Positions 45,730 through 56,205 are shown, counted from the stretch's first letter. The stretch: DNA of 64,000 nucleotides from Rahnella laticis (GCF_015644585.1 NZ_JADOBI010000004.1:248001-312000), one strand, 5' to 3'. Numbers and translations are program-made. Notes: a model not told the origin generated them from the sequence alone.

Positions 45730-47400
45730 TTACGCGACAGGTTTTGATTCCCAGGTATCACGCAGGCCAACGGTACGGTTGAAGACCAGATTTTCAGCGC
45801 TGGAATAGCGGCTGTCAGCACAGAAGTAACCTTCACGTTCGAACTGCAGGCTGATTTCAGCCTGTGCAGCCACCAGAGAAGGCTCAACGAAACCGTGCGC
45901 GATCACCAGGGATTCCGGGTTGATCGTGGTCAGGAAGTCTTCTGCCTGGCCCGGGTTTGCCACGCTGAACAGACGGTCATACAGACGGAATTCCGCCGGT
46001 TTGCCTTCAGTAGCGGAAACCCAATGGATCACGCCTTTCACCTTGCGGCCATCGGCAGGATCTTTGCTCAGCGTTTCGATGTCGTATGAGCAGAAGATCG
46101 TCGTCACATTACCTTCGGCATCTTTATCAATGCGTTCCGCTTTGATGACATACGCATTGCGCAGACGAACTTCTTTGCCCAGCACCAGACGCTTGTATTG
46201 CTTGTTCGCTTCTTCGCGGAAATCAGCCTGATCGATATAAATCTCACGGGTGAACGGCACTTCGCGCGTACCCATCTCCGGTTTGCTCGGATGATTAGGC
46301 ATTTTCACCATTTGCACATCTTCACCGGTAAAGTTCTCAATGATCACTTTAACCGGATTGATGACAGCCATGGCGCGCGGTGCGTTTTCGTTCAGATCGT
46401 CACGAATACAAGATTCCAGCGCCATCATTTCGACGTTGTTGTCCTGTTTCGTCACGCCGATACGACGGCAGAATTCACGGATTGACGCGGCAGTGTAACC
46501 ACGGCGACGCAGGCCTGAAACGGTCGGCATACGCGGGTCGTCCCAGCCTTCTACGATTTTATCCGTCACCAGCAGGTTCAGCTTACGCTTGGACATGATG
46601 GAATATTCGAGATTCAGACGGGAGAACTCGTACTGACGCGGGTGGCAAGGGATGGTGATGTTATCGAGAACCCAGTCGTACAGACGACGGTTGTCCTGGA
46701 ATTCCAGCGTACACAGCGAATGAGTGATCCCTTCCAGCGCATCGGAAATGCAGTGGGTGAAATCATACATCGGGTAGATGCACCATTTTTTGCCAGTCTG
46801 ATGGTGTTCCGCAAACTTAATACGGTAGATAACCGGATCGCGCATAACGAAGAATGGCGACGCCATATCGATTTTTGCACGCAGACACGCGGCGCCTTCA
46901 GCGAATTCACCGTTGCGCATTTTTTCGAACAGCGCGATGTTTTCTTCTACGCTGCGATCGCGGTACGGGCTGTTTTTGCCCGGGGACGTCAGCGAGCCAC
47001 GGTATTCGCGAATTTCATCCGGAGACAGTTCGTCAACGTAAGCCAGACCTTTGTTGATCAGCTCCAGCGCGTAGCCGTGCAGTTGATCGAAGTAGTCGGA
47101 AGAATAGTGAATATCACCGCTCCAGCCGAAACCTAACCACTGGACGTCGTGTTTGATCGACTCAACGAATTCGATGTCTTCTTTTGCCGGGTTGGTATCG
47201 TCAAAACGCAGGTTGCACTGCCCCTGATAGTCTTGCGCAATACCGAAGTTCAGGCAGATAGACTTCGCATGGCCGATATGCAGATAACCATTAGGCTCGG
47301 GCGGGAAACGGGTATGAACGGTATTGTGTTTCCCGGTCGCCAGATCTTCATCAATAATCTGACGGATAAAATTTGTTGGGCGGGCTTCAGCCTCACTCAT
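45730..47400 (-). CDS. glnS: Glutaminyl-tRNA synthetase
   Basis: Class I aminoacyl-tRNA synthetase, 556 residues. The HIGH motif is in [17 protein letters not shown]; the KMSKS counterpart is IMSKRKLN. The catalytic core and the two C-terminal anticodon-binding barrels are intact. The six-gene tRNA cluster downstream in this window includes three of its substrates. Confidence 0.98.
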   Translation of the reverse strand: MSEAEARPTNFIRQIIDEDLATGKHNTVHTRFPPEPNGYLHIGHAKSICLNFGIAQDYQGQCNLRFDDTNPAKEDIEFVESIKHDVQWLGFGWSGDIHYSSDYFDQLHGYALELINKGLAYVDELSPDEIREYRGSLTSPGKNSPYRDRSVEENIALFEKMRNGEFAEGAACLRAKIDMASPFFVMRDPVIYRIKFAEHHQTGKKWCIYPMYDFTHCISDALEGITHSLCTLEFQDNRRLYDWVLDNITIPCHPRQYEFSRLNLEYSIMSKRKLNLLVTDKIVEGWDDPRMPTVSGLRRRGYTAASIREFCRRIGVTKQDNNVEMMALESCIRDDLNENAPRAMAVINPVKVIIENFTGEDVQMVKMPNHPSKPEMGTREVPFTREIYIDQADFREEANKQYKRLVLGKEVRLRNAYVIKAERIDKDAEGNVTTIFCSYDIETLSKDPADGRKVKGVIHWVSATEGKPAEFRLYDRLFSVANPGQAEDFLTTINPESLVIAHGFVEPSLVAAQAEISLQFEREGYFCADSRYSSAENLVFNRTVGLRDTWESKPVA

Positions 47401-47523
47401 TGTGCAATTCCTCTACGCAACATTGACTCTACAGATAACCTGTTATGTTCCAACAAGCCACGTCGGGAAACAACCGTTACTTGCATAAAATCGTGGTTAT
47501 CTGCATACCGCGTGTCCGTAAAC

Positions 47524-47556
47524 AATAAAAAACGGGAAGAGATTGCTCTCTTCCCG
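47524..47556 (-). terminator. Rho-independent terminator after nagE
   Basis: CGGGAAGAG and CTCTTCCCG (47533-47556) form a 9-bp perfect stem; on the minus strand it runs into a T-rich stretch. It starts 36 bp beyond the nagE stop. Confidence 0.88.
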
Positions 47557-47591
47557 CTAAGACTTAACTCAACTGAATCAGCGTCAGGAAA

Positions 47592-49538
47592 TTATTTACC
47601 CTGAATCTCAAACAGTTTGGTCTGACCGGCTACGACTGAACCGCTGGCCAGTGAAATCACACCGGTGTAATCATCGATGTTGCTGACCACAACCGGGCTA
47701 ATCATTGAGCGCGCGTTAGCGTTCAGATAAGCCAGATCCAGTTCCAGTACAGGCTGACCGGCAGTGACCGTTGCGCCTTCTTCAACCAGGCGGGTAAAGC
47801 CCTGGCCGTTGAGTGCAACGGTGTCGATGCCCATGTGCACCACGATTTCAGCGCCGGAAGTGGTTTCCAGGCAGAACGCATGGTTGGTGTTGAAGATTTT
47901 CACCACGGTACCCGCAGCCGGAGCGACGACTGTTTTATCCGTCGGACGAATCGCGACACCATCGCCTACCGCTTTGCTGGCGAAGGCTTCGTCTGGCACC
48001 TGATCCAGCGCTACGATGTCACCGGTAACCGGAGCCACCAACGTTTCAACGACCGCTTTAACGCTGTTTGGAACAGCCTGCGGAGCCGCTTTCACCGCCA
48101 CAGGTGCTGCTGCGCTGCCTGCCGCAACCGGACCACGCGCCATCACTTTCTTCATTGCATCAGCCAGAGATTCCGCTTTTGCACCGACGATAACCTGAAT
48201 GCTTTGTTTGTTCAGACGAACAATACCGGACGCACCCAGACGTTTACAGGCTGCATCATCAACAGTACCGGCATCTTTCACGTTCAGACGCAGGCGGGTA
48301 ATACAGGCATCAATACCTTTGAAGTTATCAGAACCGCCCAGTGCGCTGATGTAGCTCACGGCCAGCTGATTCAGACCTTCTTCAGTATTGCTGTTCGCTT
48401 CCGGTTCACCGATATGGTCGGCGTCGTCTTCACGGCCCGGCGTTTTCAGGTTGAACATGCGGATAATTACGCTGAACAGTACGAAGTAGATGACGAAGAA
48501 CACAACGCCCATCACCAGCAACATCCAGACGTTTTTACTTGCCGCCGGCAGGTTGTACATCAACGCGTAGTCAATCGCACCCGCGGAGAAGGAGAAGCCA
48601 GCGTGGATACCCAGCGCAGTTGCAACGTACAGGCTGATCCCGGTCAGGATGGCGTGGACTAAATACAGCAGCGGAGCAAGGAACATGAACAGGAATTCTA
48701 ACGGCTCGGTCACACCAGTCAGGAATGCAGTCACCGCAACGGAGACCAGCATACCGCCCACCAGTGGACGACGTTCTTTCGGTGCTGCGAAGTACATTGC
48801 GCATGCTGCGCCTGGCAGACCAAACATCATGATTGGGAAGAAGCCGGACATGAACATCCCTGCGGTGCCGTCACCCGCGTAGAAGCGGTTGATGTCGCCG
48901 TGGAATACTGTACCTGCTGCGTTGGTGAAGTCACCAATCTGGAACCATGCGATGGTATTCAGAACCTGATGCAAACCGGTTGGGATCAGCAAACGGTTTA
49001 CGAAACCGAAGATACCCGCACCGAATGCGCCTGCGCCTACGATCCACTCACCACCGGCGCGGATTGCATCCTGCACCGGAGGCCAGACGTAACCGAAGAT
49101 CGCGGCCAGAATCAGACAGAAGAAGCCTGTTGCGATAGGAACGAAACGTTTCCCACCGAAGAAGCTAAGGAAATCAGGAAGTTTGATATCAGACCAGCGG
49201 TTGTAAACCATACCGCCGACCAGACCGGTGATGATACCTGCCAGAACGCCCATATTGACGGCCGGGTTGATGGTAATCATCGCTTTGGTCAGAATGAAAT
49301 AACCAATACCACCCGCCAGTGCCGCAGCACCCGCGTTGTCTTTAGACCAGCTTGATGCCACACCAATAGCAAAAATCAGGGCCAGGTTATCGAAGATCCC
49401 GCCACCGGCTTGCGCGATGAACGGCATATTAAGAAGATCAGGCTGACCGAAACGCAGCAGTAACGCAGCGACCGGTAGCACGGCTATCGGCAGCTGAAGT
49501 GCTCTGCCTAAACGCTGAAAGAATCCAAGAATATTCAC
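47592..49538 (-). CDS. nagE: N-acetylglucosamine-specific PTS enzyme IICBA
   Basis: 648-residue PTS permease that imports and phosphorylates N-acetylglucosamine. In order: the EIIC membrane domain (about residues 1-360, with IPTGLHQVLNT and GVTEPLEFLFMF), EIIB with the phospho-cysteine in GIDACITRLRL (near residue 408), an Ala/Val/Pro-rich linker, and EIIA with the phospho-histidine in VVHMGIDTVAL (near residue 570). It is divergent from nagBACD and controlled with it by NagC and CRP in E. coli. Confidence 0.97.
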   Translation of the reverse strand: MNILGFFQRLGRALQLPIAVLPVAALLLRFGQPDLLNMPFIAQAGGGIFDNLALIFAIGVASSWSKDNAGAAALAGGIGYFILTKAMITINPAVNMGVLAGIITGLVGGMVYNRWSDIKLPDFLSFFGGKRFVPIATGFFCLILAAIFGYVWPPVQDAIRAGGEWIVGAGAFGAGIFGFVNRLLIPTGLHQVLNTIAWFQIGDFTNAAGTVFHGDINRFYAGDGTAGMFMSGFFPIMMFGLPGAACAMYFAAPKERRPLVGGMLVSVAVTAFLTGVTEPLEFLFMFLAPLLYLVHAILTGISLYVATALGIHAGFSFSAGAIDYALMYNLPAASKNVWMLLVMGVVFFVIYFVLFSVIIRMFNLKTPGREDDADHIGEPEANSNTEEGLNQLAVSYISALGGSDNFKGIDACITRLRLNVKDAGTVDDAACKRLGASGIVRLNKQSIQVIVGAKAESLADAMKKVMARGPVAAGSAAAPVAVKAAPQAVPNSVKAVVETLVAPVTGDIVALDQVPDEAFASKAVGDGVAIRPTDKTVVAPAAGTVVKIFNTNHAFCLETTSGAEIVVHMGIDTVALNGQGFTRLVEEGATVTAGQPVLELDLAYLNANARSMISPVVVSNIDDYTGVISLASGSVVAGQTKLFEIQGK

Positions 49539-49650
49539 ATTTCCCCCTATCCGCCGCCAGGCGAATCACCTAAGTAGTTTAATTAGTATGGTTACTACCT
49601 TTACTCACTTACCGTTCCGATTTAACCAACTGCTTTGCGAGTGTAAAAAG

Positions 49651-49673
49651 ATTATTTCGTATCGCAAATTAAA
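49651..49673. promoter_or_regulatory. NagC operator, nagE side
   Basis: ATTATTTCGTATCGCAAATT is an AT-rich near-palindrome around CG-TAT-CG, the usual NagC operator build, about 120 bp before nagE. A weaker candidate lies 95 bp away, a spacing that suits NagC looping. Confidence 0.6.
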
Positions 49674-49684
49674 ACCTCTATTTT

Positions 49685-49700
49685 TGTGATAATTATCACC
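49685..49700. promoter_or_regulatory. CRP site between nagE and nagB
   Basis: TGTGATAATTATCACC matches TGTGA-N6-TCACA at nine of ten positions and lies between the two NagC-like sites, as in E. coli. Confidence 0.8.
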
Positions 49701-49744
49701 AAAAAGAGGTCATAACATGCCATCAGGCTGGTCAACACACAAAA

Positions 49745-49766
49745 CTTATTTTATCATTAAAAAAAT
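49745..49766. promoter_or_regulatory. Candidate NagC operator, nagB side
   Basis: CTTATTTTATCATTAAAAAA has the TTATTTT half of NagC sites but a poor second half. It is called mainly from its spacing to the nagE-side operator. Confidence 0.4.
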
Positions 49767-49867
49767 CTAGACGGCATTGTGCCAGCCACAAACCGTCACG
49801 GTGGTTTACGCTTAACATGACCGCCCTGAACCAAAACAGCTTTGACTTCCTTATCCGGAGTCACTGG

Positions 49868-49972
49868 GTTACAGGCAGGCGGCAATCGAAAAATCCGTTG
49901 CGCTTACTCCGTTAAGCCAGGCAGAGATTCGAAAGCAGCCAACACCCCTGCAACGTCAAGGACAAAGGATAT
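49868..49972 (+). repeat. Degenerate ERIC element in nagB leader (copy 2)
   Basis: GTTACAGGCAGGCGGCAA, then GCGCTTACTCCGTTAAGCCAG, a diverged centre, and GCAGCCAACACCCCTGCAAC followed by AAGGACAAAGGATAT resemble the left end, centre and right end of ERIC. It lies in the untranslated leader of nagB. Confidence 0.65.
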
Positions 49973-50011
49973 ACACAGTATATTCAATATTCTGAAACTA
50001 AGAGGTACGTG

Positions 50012-50812
50012 ATGAGACTTATTCCTTTAAACACCACCACTGAAGTTGGCAAATGGGCAGCACGTCATATCGTTGAGCGTATTAACGCCTTCAAACCCAC
50101 TGCCGACCGCCCGTTCATTTTGGGCTTACCTACCGGTGGCACACCACTCGAAGCTTACAAACATTTAATCGCCATGCATAAAGCAGGCCAGGTTAGCTTT
50201 AAGAACGTGGTTACTTTCAATATGGACGAATATGTTGGCTTACCGCAGGAACACCCTGAGAGCTATCATACGTTCATGTACAAAAACTTCTTTGATCACG
50301 TTGATATTCCACGCGAAAACATCAATCTGCTGAATGGTAATGCACCAGACGTCAACGAAGAATGCCGTCAGTACGAAGCAAAAATTAAGTCTTACGGTAA
50401 AATTCACCTGTTCATGGGTGGCGTGGGCAACGACGGTCACATTGCCTTCAACGAACCGGCATCTTCACTGGCTTCACGCACCCGTATCAAAACCCTGACA
50501 CACGAAACCCGCATCGCGAACTCCCGTTTCTTCGACAATGACGTCTCTCAGGTGCCAAAATACGCCCTGACCGTTGGCGTAGGCACACTGCTTGATGCAG
50601 AAGAAGTGATGATTCTGGTCACCGGCCACGCGAAGGCGCAAGCGCTGGAAGCGGCCGTCGAAGGGAACATTAACCACATGTGGACCATCAGTTGCCTGCA
50701 ATTGCATGCAAAAGCCGTTATGGTGTGTGACGAGCCGTCCACCATGGAACTGAAAGTCAAAACTGTTAAATATTTCCGCGAGTTAGAAGCGGAAAATATG
50801 AAAAACCTTTAA
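50012..50812 (+). CDS. nagB: Glucosamine-6-phosphate deaminase
   Basis: Converts glucosamine 6-phosphate to fructose 6-phosphate and ammonia; 266 residues, equal to E. coli. The start is the ATG at 50012 ([15 protein letters not shown]) after AAGAGG. The active site includes [23 protein letters not shown] (general-base Asp) and [14 protein letters not shown] (catalytic His). It is the first gene of nagBACD. The gap to nagA is filled by an ERIC element. Confidence 0.97.
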   Translation: MRLIPLNTTTEVGKWAARHIVERINAFKPTADRPFILGLPTGGTPLEAYKHLIAMHKAGQVSFKNVVTFNMDEYVGLPQEHPESYHTFMYKNFFDHVDIPRENINLLNGNAPDVNEECRQYEAKIKSYGKIHLFMGGVGNDGHIAFNEPASSLASRTRIKTLTHETRIANSRFFDNDVSQVPKYALTVGVGTLLDAEEVMILVTGHAKAQALEAAVEGNINHMWTISCLQLHAKAVMVCDEPSTMELKVKTVKYFRELEAENMKNL

Positions 50813-50837
50813 CTAACTGAATCCCCAAAATCATTTG

Positions 50838-50945
50838 AGTTGCAGCAAGGCGGCAACTGCGCGAGTCACCGGGAGCTTACTCAAGTAAGTGACCGGTGCG
50901 AGTAAGGCAGCCAACGCGGCTGCGGCTCAAAGGATGAAGGGGAAT
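50838..50945 (+). repeat. ERIC element between nagB and nagA (copy 3)
   Basis: GTTGCAGCAAGGCGGCAACT, the centre CACCGGGAGCTTACTCAAG with TAAGTGACCGGTGCGAGTA, then GCAGCCAACG and AAAGGATGAAGGGG: a well-preserved ERIC inside the operon. Its right end supplies the AAGG/GGGG bases just upstream of nagA. Confidence 0.88.
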
Positions 50946-50954
50946 GGGGGCATG

Positions 50955-52094
50955 ATGTACGCTTTGATTAACGGCCGGATCTATACCGGCCACGACGTTC
51001 TGGATAACCATGCGGTCGTGATTGCCGATGGCAAAATCGAACGTGTCTGCGCGGTCAGCGAGCTGCCGGACAATGTGGAAACCCGCGATCTGGACGGTGC
51101 CATTCTTGCCCCCGGATTTATCGACCTTCAACTTAATGGTTGTGGCGGCGTGCAGTTTAACGATTCACTGGAAGCGATTTCCGTAGAAACGTTAGAAATC
51201 ATGCAGAAAGCCAACGAAAAATCCGGCTGTACCAGTTTCTTACCTACGCTGATCACCTGTAGCGATGACTACATGAAGCACGGCGTCAGCGTAATGCGCA
51301 CGTATCTGGAAAAATATCCGAATCAGGCGCTGGGTCTGCATCTTGAAGGCCCGTATCTGAGCCCGTTGAAAAAAGGCACCCACAATCCGGCCTTTATCCG
51401 TAAGCCTGATGACGCCATGATTGATTTTCTGTGTGAAAACGCCGATGTCATCACGCAGCTGACGCTTGCGCCGGAACAGGTTGAAGCCCGCTGTATCCGC
51501 CAGCTGCGCGCTGCCGGAATTGTGATTTCCGCAGGCCATTCCAATTCGACGTATGCCGAAGCCCGCGCCGGTTTTGCGGCCGGTATCACCTTCGCAACGC
51601 ACCTTTATAATGCAATGCCGGCGATTACAGGTCGTCAGCCTGGCCTTATTGGTGCAATCTTCGATACACCGGAAGTGTATACCGGTGTGATTGCCGACGG
51701 TTTGCATGTCGATTACGCCAATATTCGCAACGCGAAAAAGCTCAAAGGCGAGAAACTGGTGCTGGTCACCGACGCCACTGCGCCAGCGGGTGCCAATATT
51801 GATGAGTTCATTTTTGCCGGTAAAACAATATACTACCGTGACGGACTCTGTGTGGACGAAAACGGAACACTGAGCGGCTCTGCGCTGACCATGATCGAAG
51901 CAGTTCAAAACAGCGTCGAACATGTCGGCATTGCACTGGATGAAACGTTGCGTATGGCATCGCTTTATCCGGCCCGCGCGATTGGCCTCGACGGCCAGCT
52001 GGGCAGCATTGAAGCAGGCAAAGTCGCCAACCTCACCGCGTTCACTCATGATTTTAAAATCACAAAAACTATCGTTAATGGTGACGAAGTTTAA
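50955..52094 (+). CDS. nagA: N-acetylglucosamine-6-phosphate deacetylase
   Basis: Removes acetate from N-acetylglucosamine 6-phosphate, feeding NagB. 379 residues from the ATG at 50955 ([17 protein letters not shown]), which matches E. coli; an ATG one codon earlier also exists. The longer open frame begins inside ERIC and is not real. Metal and catalytic motifs: [22 protein letters not shown] (Glu), [12 protein letters not shown] and [12 protein letters not shown] (His), VTDATAPAG (Asp). Confidence 0.96.
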   Translation: MYALINGRIYTGHDVLDNHAVVIADGKIERVCAVSELPDNVETRDLDGAILAPGFIDLQLNGCGGVQFNDSLEAISVETLEIMQKANEKSGCTSFLPTLITCSDDYMKHGVSVMRTYLEKYPNQALGLHLEGPYLSPLKKGTHNPAFIRKPDDAMIDFLCENADVITQLTLAPEQVEARCIRQLRAAGIVISAGHSNSTYAEARAGFAAGITFATHLYNAMPAITGRQPGLIGAIFDTPEVYTGVIADGLHVDYANIRNAKKLKGEKLVLVTDATAPAGANIDEFIFAGKTIYYRDGLCVDENGTLSGSALTMIEAVQNSVEHVGIALDETLRMASLYPARAIGLDGQLGSIEAGKVANLTAFTHDFKITKTIVNGDEV

Positions 52095-52114
52095 TTGAGC
52101 GGATAACAGCATTG

Positions 52115-53338
52115 ATGACAACTGGCGGACAGCAGGCACAAATCGGCAACGTTGATCTGGTTAAGCAGTTAAACGGCGCGGCGGTTTACCGCCTGATTGA
52201 CCAACAAGGGCCCATTTCGCGCATTCAAATCGCCGACATGAGCCAGTTAGCGCCCGCCAGTGTCACCAAAATTACCCGACAGTTACTCGAGCGCGGGCTG
52301 ATCAAAGAAGTGGATCAGCAGGCTTCCACCGGAGGTCGCCGCGCTATTTCAATCATCACTGAAACCCGCCCTTTTCATACCATCGCCGTTCGACTTGGCC
52401 GCCATGACGCGACCATCACGCTCTACGATCTCAGCGCAAAATCACTGGCCGAACAACATTATTCACTGCCAGAACGCACTCAGGAAACGCTTGAGAACGC
52501 CTTATTTGAGGCGATTTCGCAATTTATCGAGCTGAATCAGCGCAAAATTCGTGAGCTGATTGCCATTTCCGTGATCTTGCCCGGCCTGGTCGACCCGAAT
52601 AAAGGCATCGTCCGCTACATGCCGCATATCAGCGTCGGTGCGTGGAAATTAGTCGATGCGCTGGAAGCCAGATTCAAAGTCACCAGCTTTGTCGGCCACG
52701 ATATCCGCAGTCTGGCCCTCGCCGAGCACTATTTCGGGGCAACCCGCGACTGTCAGGACTCCATTTTGGTTCGTCTTCACCGCGGTACCGGCGCAGGGAT
52801 TATCGTTAACGGCCAGATTTTCCTAGGCAGTAACGGCAACGTGGGTGAAATTGGCCACATTCAGATCGACCCGCTGGGCGAACGGTGCCACTGCGGCAAC
52901 TTCGGCTGCCTGGAAACGGTCGCCGCGAATGCCGCTATCGAAAACCGTGTACGTCATCTGCTCACGCAGGGCTACGCCAGCAAACTCAGCCTGAACGATT
53001 GCTCAATTTCCGCTATCTGCAAAGCCGCCAATCGCCATGATGCGCTGGCCACTGAAGTGATTGAGCATGTGGGCCGTCAGCTTGGCAAAGGCGTTTCCAT
53101 TGCGATTAACCTGTTTAATCCGCAAAAAGTGGTGATTGCCGGTGAAATTACCGAAGCGGATAAAGTCCTGCTGCCGGCCATCCAAAACTGCATTAATGCT
53201 CAGGTTTTGAAAGATTTCCGCCGCAATCTACCGGTTGTGACTTCCGCGCTTAATCATCAGTCCGCGATTGGTGCGTTTGCGCTGGTCAAACGGGCTATGC
53301 TGAATGGCGTTCTGTTGCAGCGTCTGATGGAAAATTAA
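52115..53338 (+). CDS. nagC: N-acetylglucosamine repressor NagC
   Basis: ROK-family repressor of nag, chi and glm genes, released by N-acetylglucosamine 6-phosphate. 407 residues from the ATG at 52115 (MTTGGQQAQIGN); a TTG codon just before is not needed. The helix-turn-helix lies at about residues 30-55 (ISRIQIADMSQLAPASVTKITRQLL). The ROK zinc site is GEIGHIQIDPLGERCHCGNFGCLE. It starts 20 bp after nagA. Confidence 0.97.
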   Translation: MTTGGQQAQIGNVDLVKQLNGAAVYRLIDQQGPISRIQIADMSQLAPASVTKITRQLLERGLIKEVDQQASTGGRRAISIITETRPFHTIAVRLGRHDATITLYDLSAKSLAEQHYSLPERTQETLENALFEAISQFIELNQRKIRELIAISVILPGLVDPNKGIVRYMPHISVGAWKLVDALEARFKVTSFVGHDIRSLALAEHYFGATRDCQDSILVRLHRGTGAGIIVNGQIFLGSNGNVGEIGHIQIDPLGERCHCGNFGCLETVAANAAIENRVRHLLTQGYASKLSLNDCSISAICKAANRHDALATEVIEHVGRQLGKGVSIAINLFNPQKVVIAGEITEADKVLLPAIQNCINAQVLKDFRRNLPVVTSALNHQSAIGAFALVKRAMLNGVLLQRLMEN

Positions 53339-53395
53339 GGCGTGCTATAGTAATGGGCTGCCAAGAATGGGGCTGAAAATGTGGGTTTGGAAATC

Positions 53396-54148
53396 ATGAC
53401 AATTAAGAATGTAATCTGTGACATTGATGGCGTGCTGTTGCACGACAACACTGCTGTACCCGGCGCCGATCGCTTTCTGGCCCGAATTCAGGAACAGGGA
53501 ATGCCTCTGGTCATTCTCACCAACTACCCTTCCCAAACCGCTCAGGATCTGGCAAACCGCTTCAGCGCTGCCGGTCTTGAAGTGCCGGAAAGCGCGTTCT
53601 TCACGTCCGCGATGGCGACGGCTGATTTCCTGAAACGTCAGGAAGGCAAAAAAGCCTACGTCGTTGGCGAAGGCGCTCTGATTCACGAGCTGTATAAAGC
53701 GGGTTTTACCATCACAGACATCAATCCTGATTTTGTGATCGTCGGCGAAACGCGTTCGTACAACTGGGACATGATCCATAAAGCAGCGTATTTCGTGGCG
53801 AACGGTGCGCGTTTTATTGCGACAAACCCGGACAATCATGGCCACGGTTTCGTCCCTGCCTGCGGCGCATTGTGCGCGCCGATTGAGAAAATCACCGGAC
53901 GTAAGCCGTTTTATGTCGGCAAACCGAGCCCGTGGATTATCCGTTCTGCCCTGAATAAAATGCAGGCACATTCAGAAGGTACGGTCATCGTTGGCGATAA
54001 CCTGCGAACTGACATTCTGGCCGGTTTTCAGGCGGGTCTGGAAACGATCCTGGTGCTGAGCGGTGTTTCTTCACTGAACGATATTGAAGGAATGCCTTTC
54101 CGCCCGACCTGGATTTATCCTTCAGTCGCGGATATCGATATCATCTGA
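53396..54148 (+). CDS. nagD: HAD-family nucleotide/sugar phosphatase NagD
   Basis: 250-residue HAD hydrolase; E. coli NagD dephosphorylates UMP and other phosphates. The start at 53396 (MTIKNVICDIDGVLLHD) matches E. coli in length. HAD motifs: DIDGVL (nucleophile Asp), TNYPSQT, KPSPWI (Lys) and VGDNLRTDI. It is the last gene of nagBACD; a strong terminator follows. Confidence 0.96.
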   Translation: MTIKNVICDIDGVLLHDNTAVPGADRFLARIQEQGMPLVILTNYPSQTAQDLANRFSAAGLEVPESAFFTSAMATADFLKRQEGKKAYVVGEGALIHELYKAGFTITDINPDFVIVGETRSYNWDMIHKAAYFVANGARFIATNPDNHGHGFVPACGALCAPIEKITGRKPFYVGKPSPWIIRSALNKMQAHSEGTVIVGDNLRTDILAGFQAGLETILVLSGVSSLNDIEGMPFRPTWIYPSVADIDII

Positions 54149-54170
54149 CCGCGTCGGGTAAGCCGATGAA

Positions 54171-54208
54171 AACGAGTCTGAATCTGCATTCAGGCTCGTT
54201 TTTTTTTA
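54171..54208 (+). terminator. Rho-independent terminator after nagD
   Basis: AACGAGTCTGAA and TTCAGGCTCGTT form a stem with one G-T pair and a 6-base loop, followed by a T-run, 22 bp after the nagD stop. Confidence 0.9.
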
Positions 54209-54510
54209 CCTTGCTGACTGATTTTTATCCGTTTTTTTGTTTTTTTGAATTCCCACCAATTTTTCGGCATTAAATTGATAATCCATCAACGAAAAAGCCA
54301 TTAAACTGAACATCCGCTAACAAACCAGCCTCACCAACACACTATTTATCAGAAGAGCGTTAAACCGCTTGCACAACACAGGGGTTTTGACGCATTTTCA
54401 TAGTCAGCAACGCAACAAAGCCTGACTAAAACTGAAAGAACGGCAACGTTGATCCTCATTCGTAAACATAAAAATGACAGCCAGAGAAACGTCGTTAGGG
54501 AGATAGAAAT
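54209..54510. other. asnB upstream region
   Basis: 302 bp of AT-rich DNA with T- and A-tracts, no gene. It should hold the asnB promoter and perhaps Lrp- or AsnC-type sites; none could be fixed by eye. GTTAGGGAGATAG gives the asnB ribosome site. Confidence 0.55.
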
Positions 54511-56175
54511 ATGTGTTCAATTTTCGGTGTGCTCGATATCAAAACTGACTCCGTCGAGCTGCGCAAAAAAGCGCTGGAACTCTCGCGCCTGATGCGTCAC
54601 CGCGGGCCAGACTGGTCCGGCGTGTTCGCCAGCGACAAAGCGATTCTGTCGCATGAACGTCTGTCGATTGTCGACGTGAACAACGGCGCACAGCCTTTGT
54701 ACAACGCAGCACATACCCACGTTCTGGCTGTAAACGGCGAAATCTACAACCATCAGGCCCTGCGCGCTGAATTGGGCGACAAGTATGAGTTCCAGACCGC
54801 GTCTGACTGTGAAGTCATTCTGGCGCTGTATCAGGAAAAAGGCCCGGCGTTCCTCGACGAACTGCAAGGTATGTTCGCCTTCATTCTGTATGACACAGAA
54901 AAAGACGCGTACCTGATTGGCCGCGACCATCTGGGCATCATCCCGCTTTACATGGGTTATGACGAACACGGCAACATGTACGTGGCGTCTGAAATGAAAG
55001 CGCTGGTGCCGGTTTGCCGCACCATCAAAGAATTCCCGGCGGGCAGCTATTTGTGGAGCCAGGAAGGCGAAATCCGTGAATATTACCAGCGTGACTGGTT
55101 CGATTTCGAAAACGTCAAAGATAACGTCACTGATGCTGCGGCACTGAAAGATGCGCTGGAAGAATCCGTGAAAAGCCATCTGATGTCTGACGTGCCTTAC
55201 GGCGTGCTGCTGTCCGGTGGTCTGGATTCTTCCGTGATTTCAGCCATTACCAAGAAATTTGCCGGTCGCCGCATTGAAGATAAAGATCAGAGCGAAGCCT
55301 GGTGGCCACAGCTGCACTCCTTCGCGGTCGGTCTGGAAGGTTCTCCGGATCTGCGCGCTGCCCAGGAAGTTGCAAACCATTTAGGCACCGTGCACCATGA
55401 AATTCACTTCACCGTGCAGGAAGGTCTGGACGCTATCCGTGACGTGATTTATCACATCGAAACTTACGACGTGACCACCATTCGCGCGTCAACGCCGATG
55501 TATCTGATGTCCCGTAAAATCAAAGCGATGGGCATCAAGATGGTGTTGTCCGGCGAAGGTGCCGACGAAGTCCTGGGCGGTTACCTGTATTTCCATAAAG
55601 CGCCGAACGCGAAAGAATTCCACGAAGAAACCGTACGTAAATTGCTGGCCCTGCACATGTATGACTGTGCCCGTGCCAACAAAGCGATGTCCGCCTGGGG
55701 TGTTGAAGCCCGCGTACCGTTCCTGGATAAAAAATTCCTCGACGTCGCAATGCGCATCAACCCGAAAGACAAAATGTGCGGCAACGGCAAAATGGAAAAA
55801 CATATCCTGCGCGAATGTTTTGAATCTTATCTGCCACACAGCGTTGCATGGCGCCAGAAAGAACAGTTCTCTGACGGCGTGGGTTACAGCTGGATCGATA
55901 CGTTAAAAGAAGTCGCGTCTCAGCAGATTACCGATCAACAGCTCGAAACTGCGCATTTCCGTTTCCCGTACAACACGCCGACGTCTAAAGAAGGCTATCT
56001 GTACCGCACCATTTTCGAAGAACTGTTCCCGGTTCCAAGCGCGGCTGAATGTGTTCCTGGCGGCCCGTCAGTAGCCTGTTCTTCAGCGAAAGCCATCGAA
56101 TGGGATGAAGCGTTCAAAAACATGGATGACCCTTCTGGCCGTGCGGTTGGCGTTCACCAGTCAGCGTATAAATAA
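54511..56175 (+). CDS. asnB: Asparagine synthase B (glutamine-hydrolysing)
   Basis: Makes asparagine from aspartate, ATP and glutamine; 554 residues, equal to E. coli. Cys2 (MCSIFGVL) is the glutaminase nucleophile. N-terminal Ntn-hydrolase motifs are RHRGPDWSG and AVNGEIYNH. The synthetase domain has the ATP loop LLSGGLDSSVIS and GEGADEVLGGYLYF. It ends in a good terminator before the tRNA cluster. Confidence 0.98.
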   Translation: MCSIFGVLDIKTDSVELRKKALELSRLMRHRGPDWSGVFASDKAILSHERLSIVDVNNGAQPLYNAAHTHVLAVNGEIYNHQALRAELGDKYEFQTASDCEVILALYQEKGPAFLDELQGMFAFILYDTEKDAYLIGRDHLGIIPLYMGYDEHGNMYVASEMKALVPVCRTIKEFPAGSYLWSQEGEIREYYQRDWFDFENVKDNVTDAAALKDALEESVKSHLMSDVPYGVLLSGGLDSSVISAITKKFAGRRIEDKDQSEAWWPQLHSFAVGLEGSPDLRAAQEVANHLGTVHHEIHFTVQEGLDAIRDVIYHIETYDVTTIRASTPMYLMSRKIKAMGIKMVLSGEGADEVLGGYLYFHKAPNAKEFHEETVRKLLALHMYDCARANKAMSAWGVEARVPFLDKKFLDVAMRINPKDKMCGNGKMEKHILRECFESYLPHSVAWRQKEQFSDGVGYSWIDTLKEVASQQITDQQLETAHFRFPYNTPTSKEGYLYRTIFEELFPVPSAAECVPGGPSVACSSAKAIEWDEAFKNMDDPSGRAVGVHQSAYK

Positions 56176-56205
56176 GCCTTTACCGGTTATTTTCCATGAA
56201 GCAAG

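Larger units (their letters stand above)
49539..50011. other. nagE-nagB divergent control region (473 bp)
   Basis: Holds NagC-like sites, a CRP site and a degenerate ERIC element. No protein gene is seen. The nagB leader is long because of the ERIC insertion. Confidence 0.8.

Noticed and set aside
50889-50954. N-terminal extension of NagA starting in the repeat
   Set aside because: These codons are ERIC sequence; homology begins at [12 protein letters not shown], and the ribosome site lies after them.
51240-52139. 299-codon open frame on the minus strand
   Set aside because: Antisense to nagA; no family likeness.
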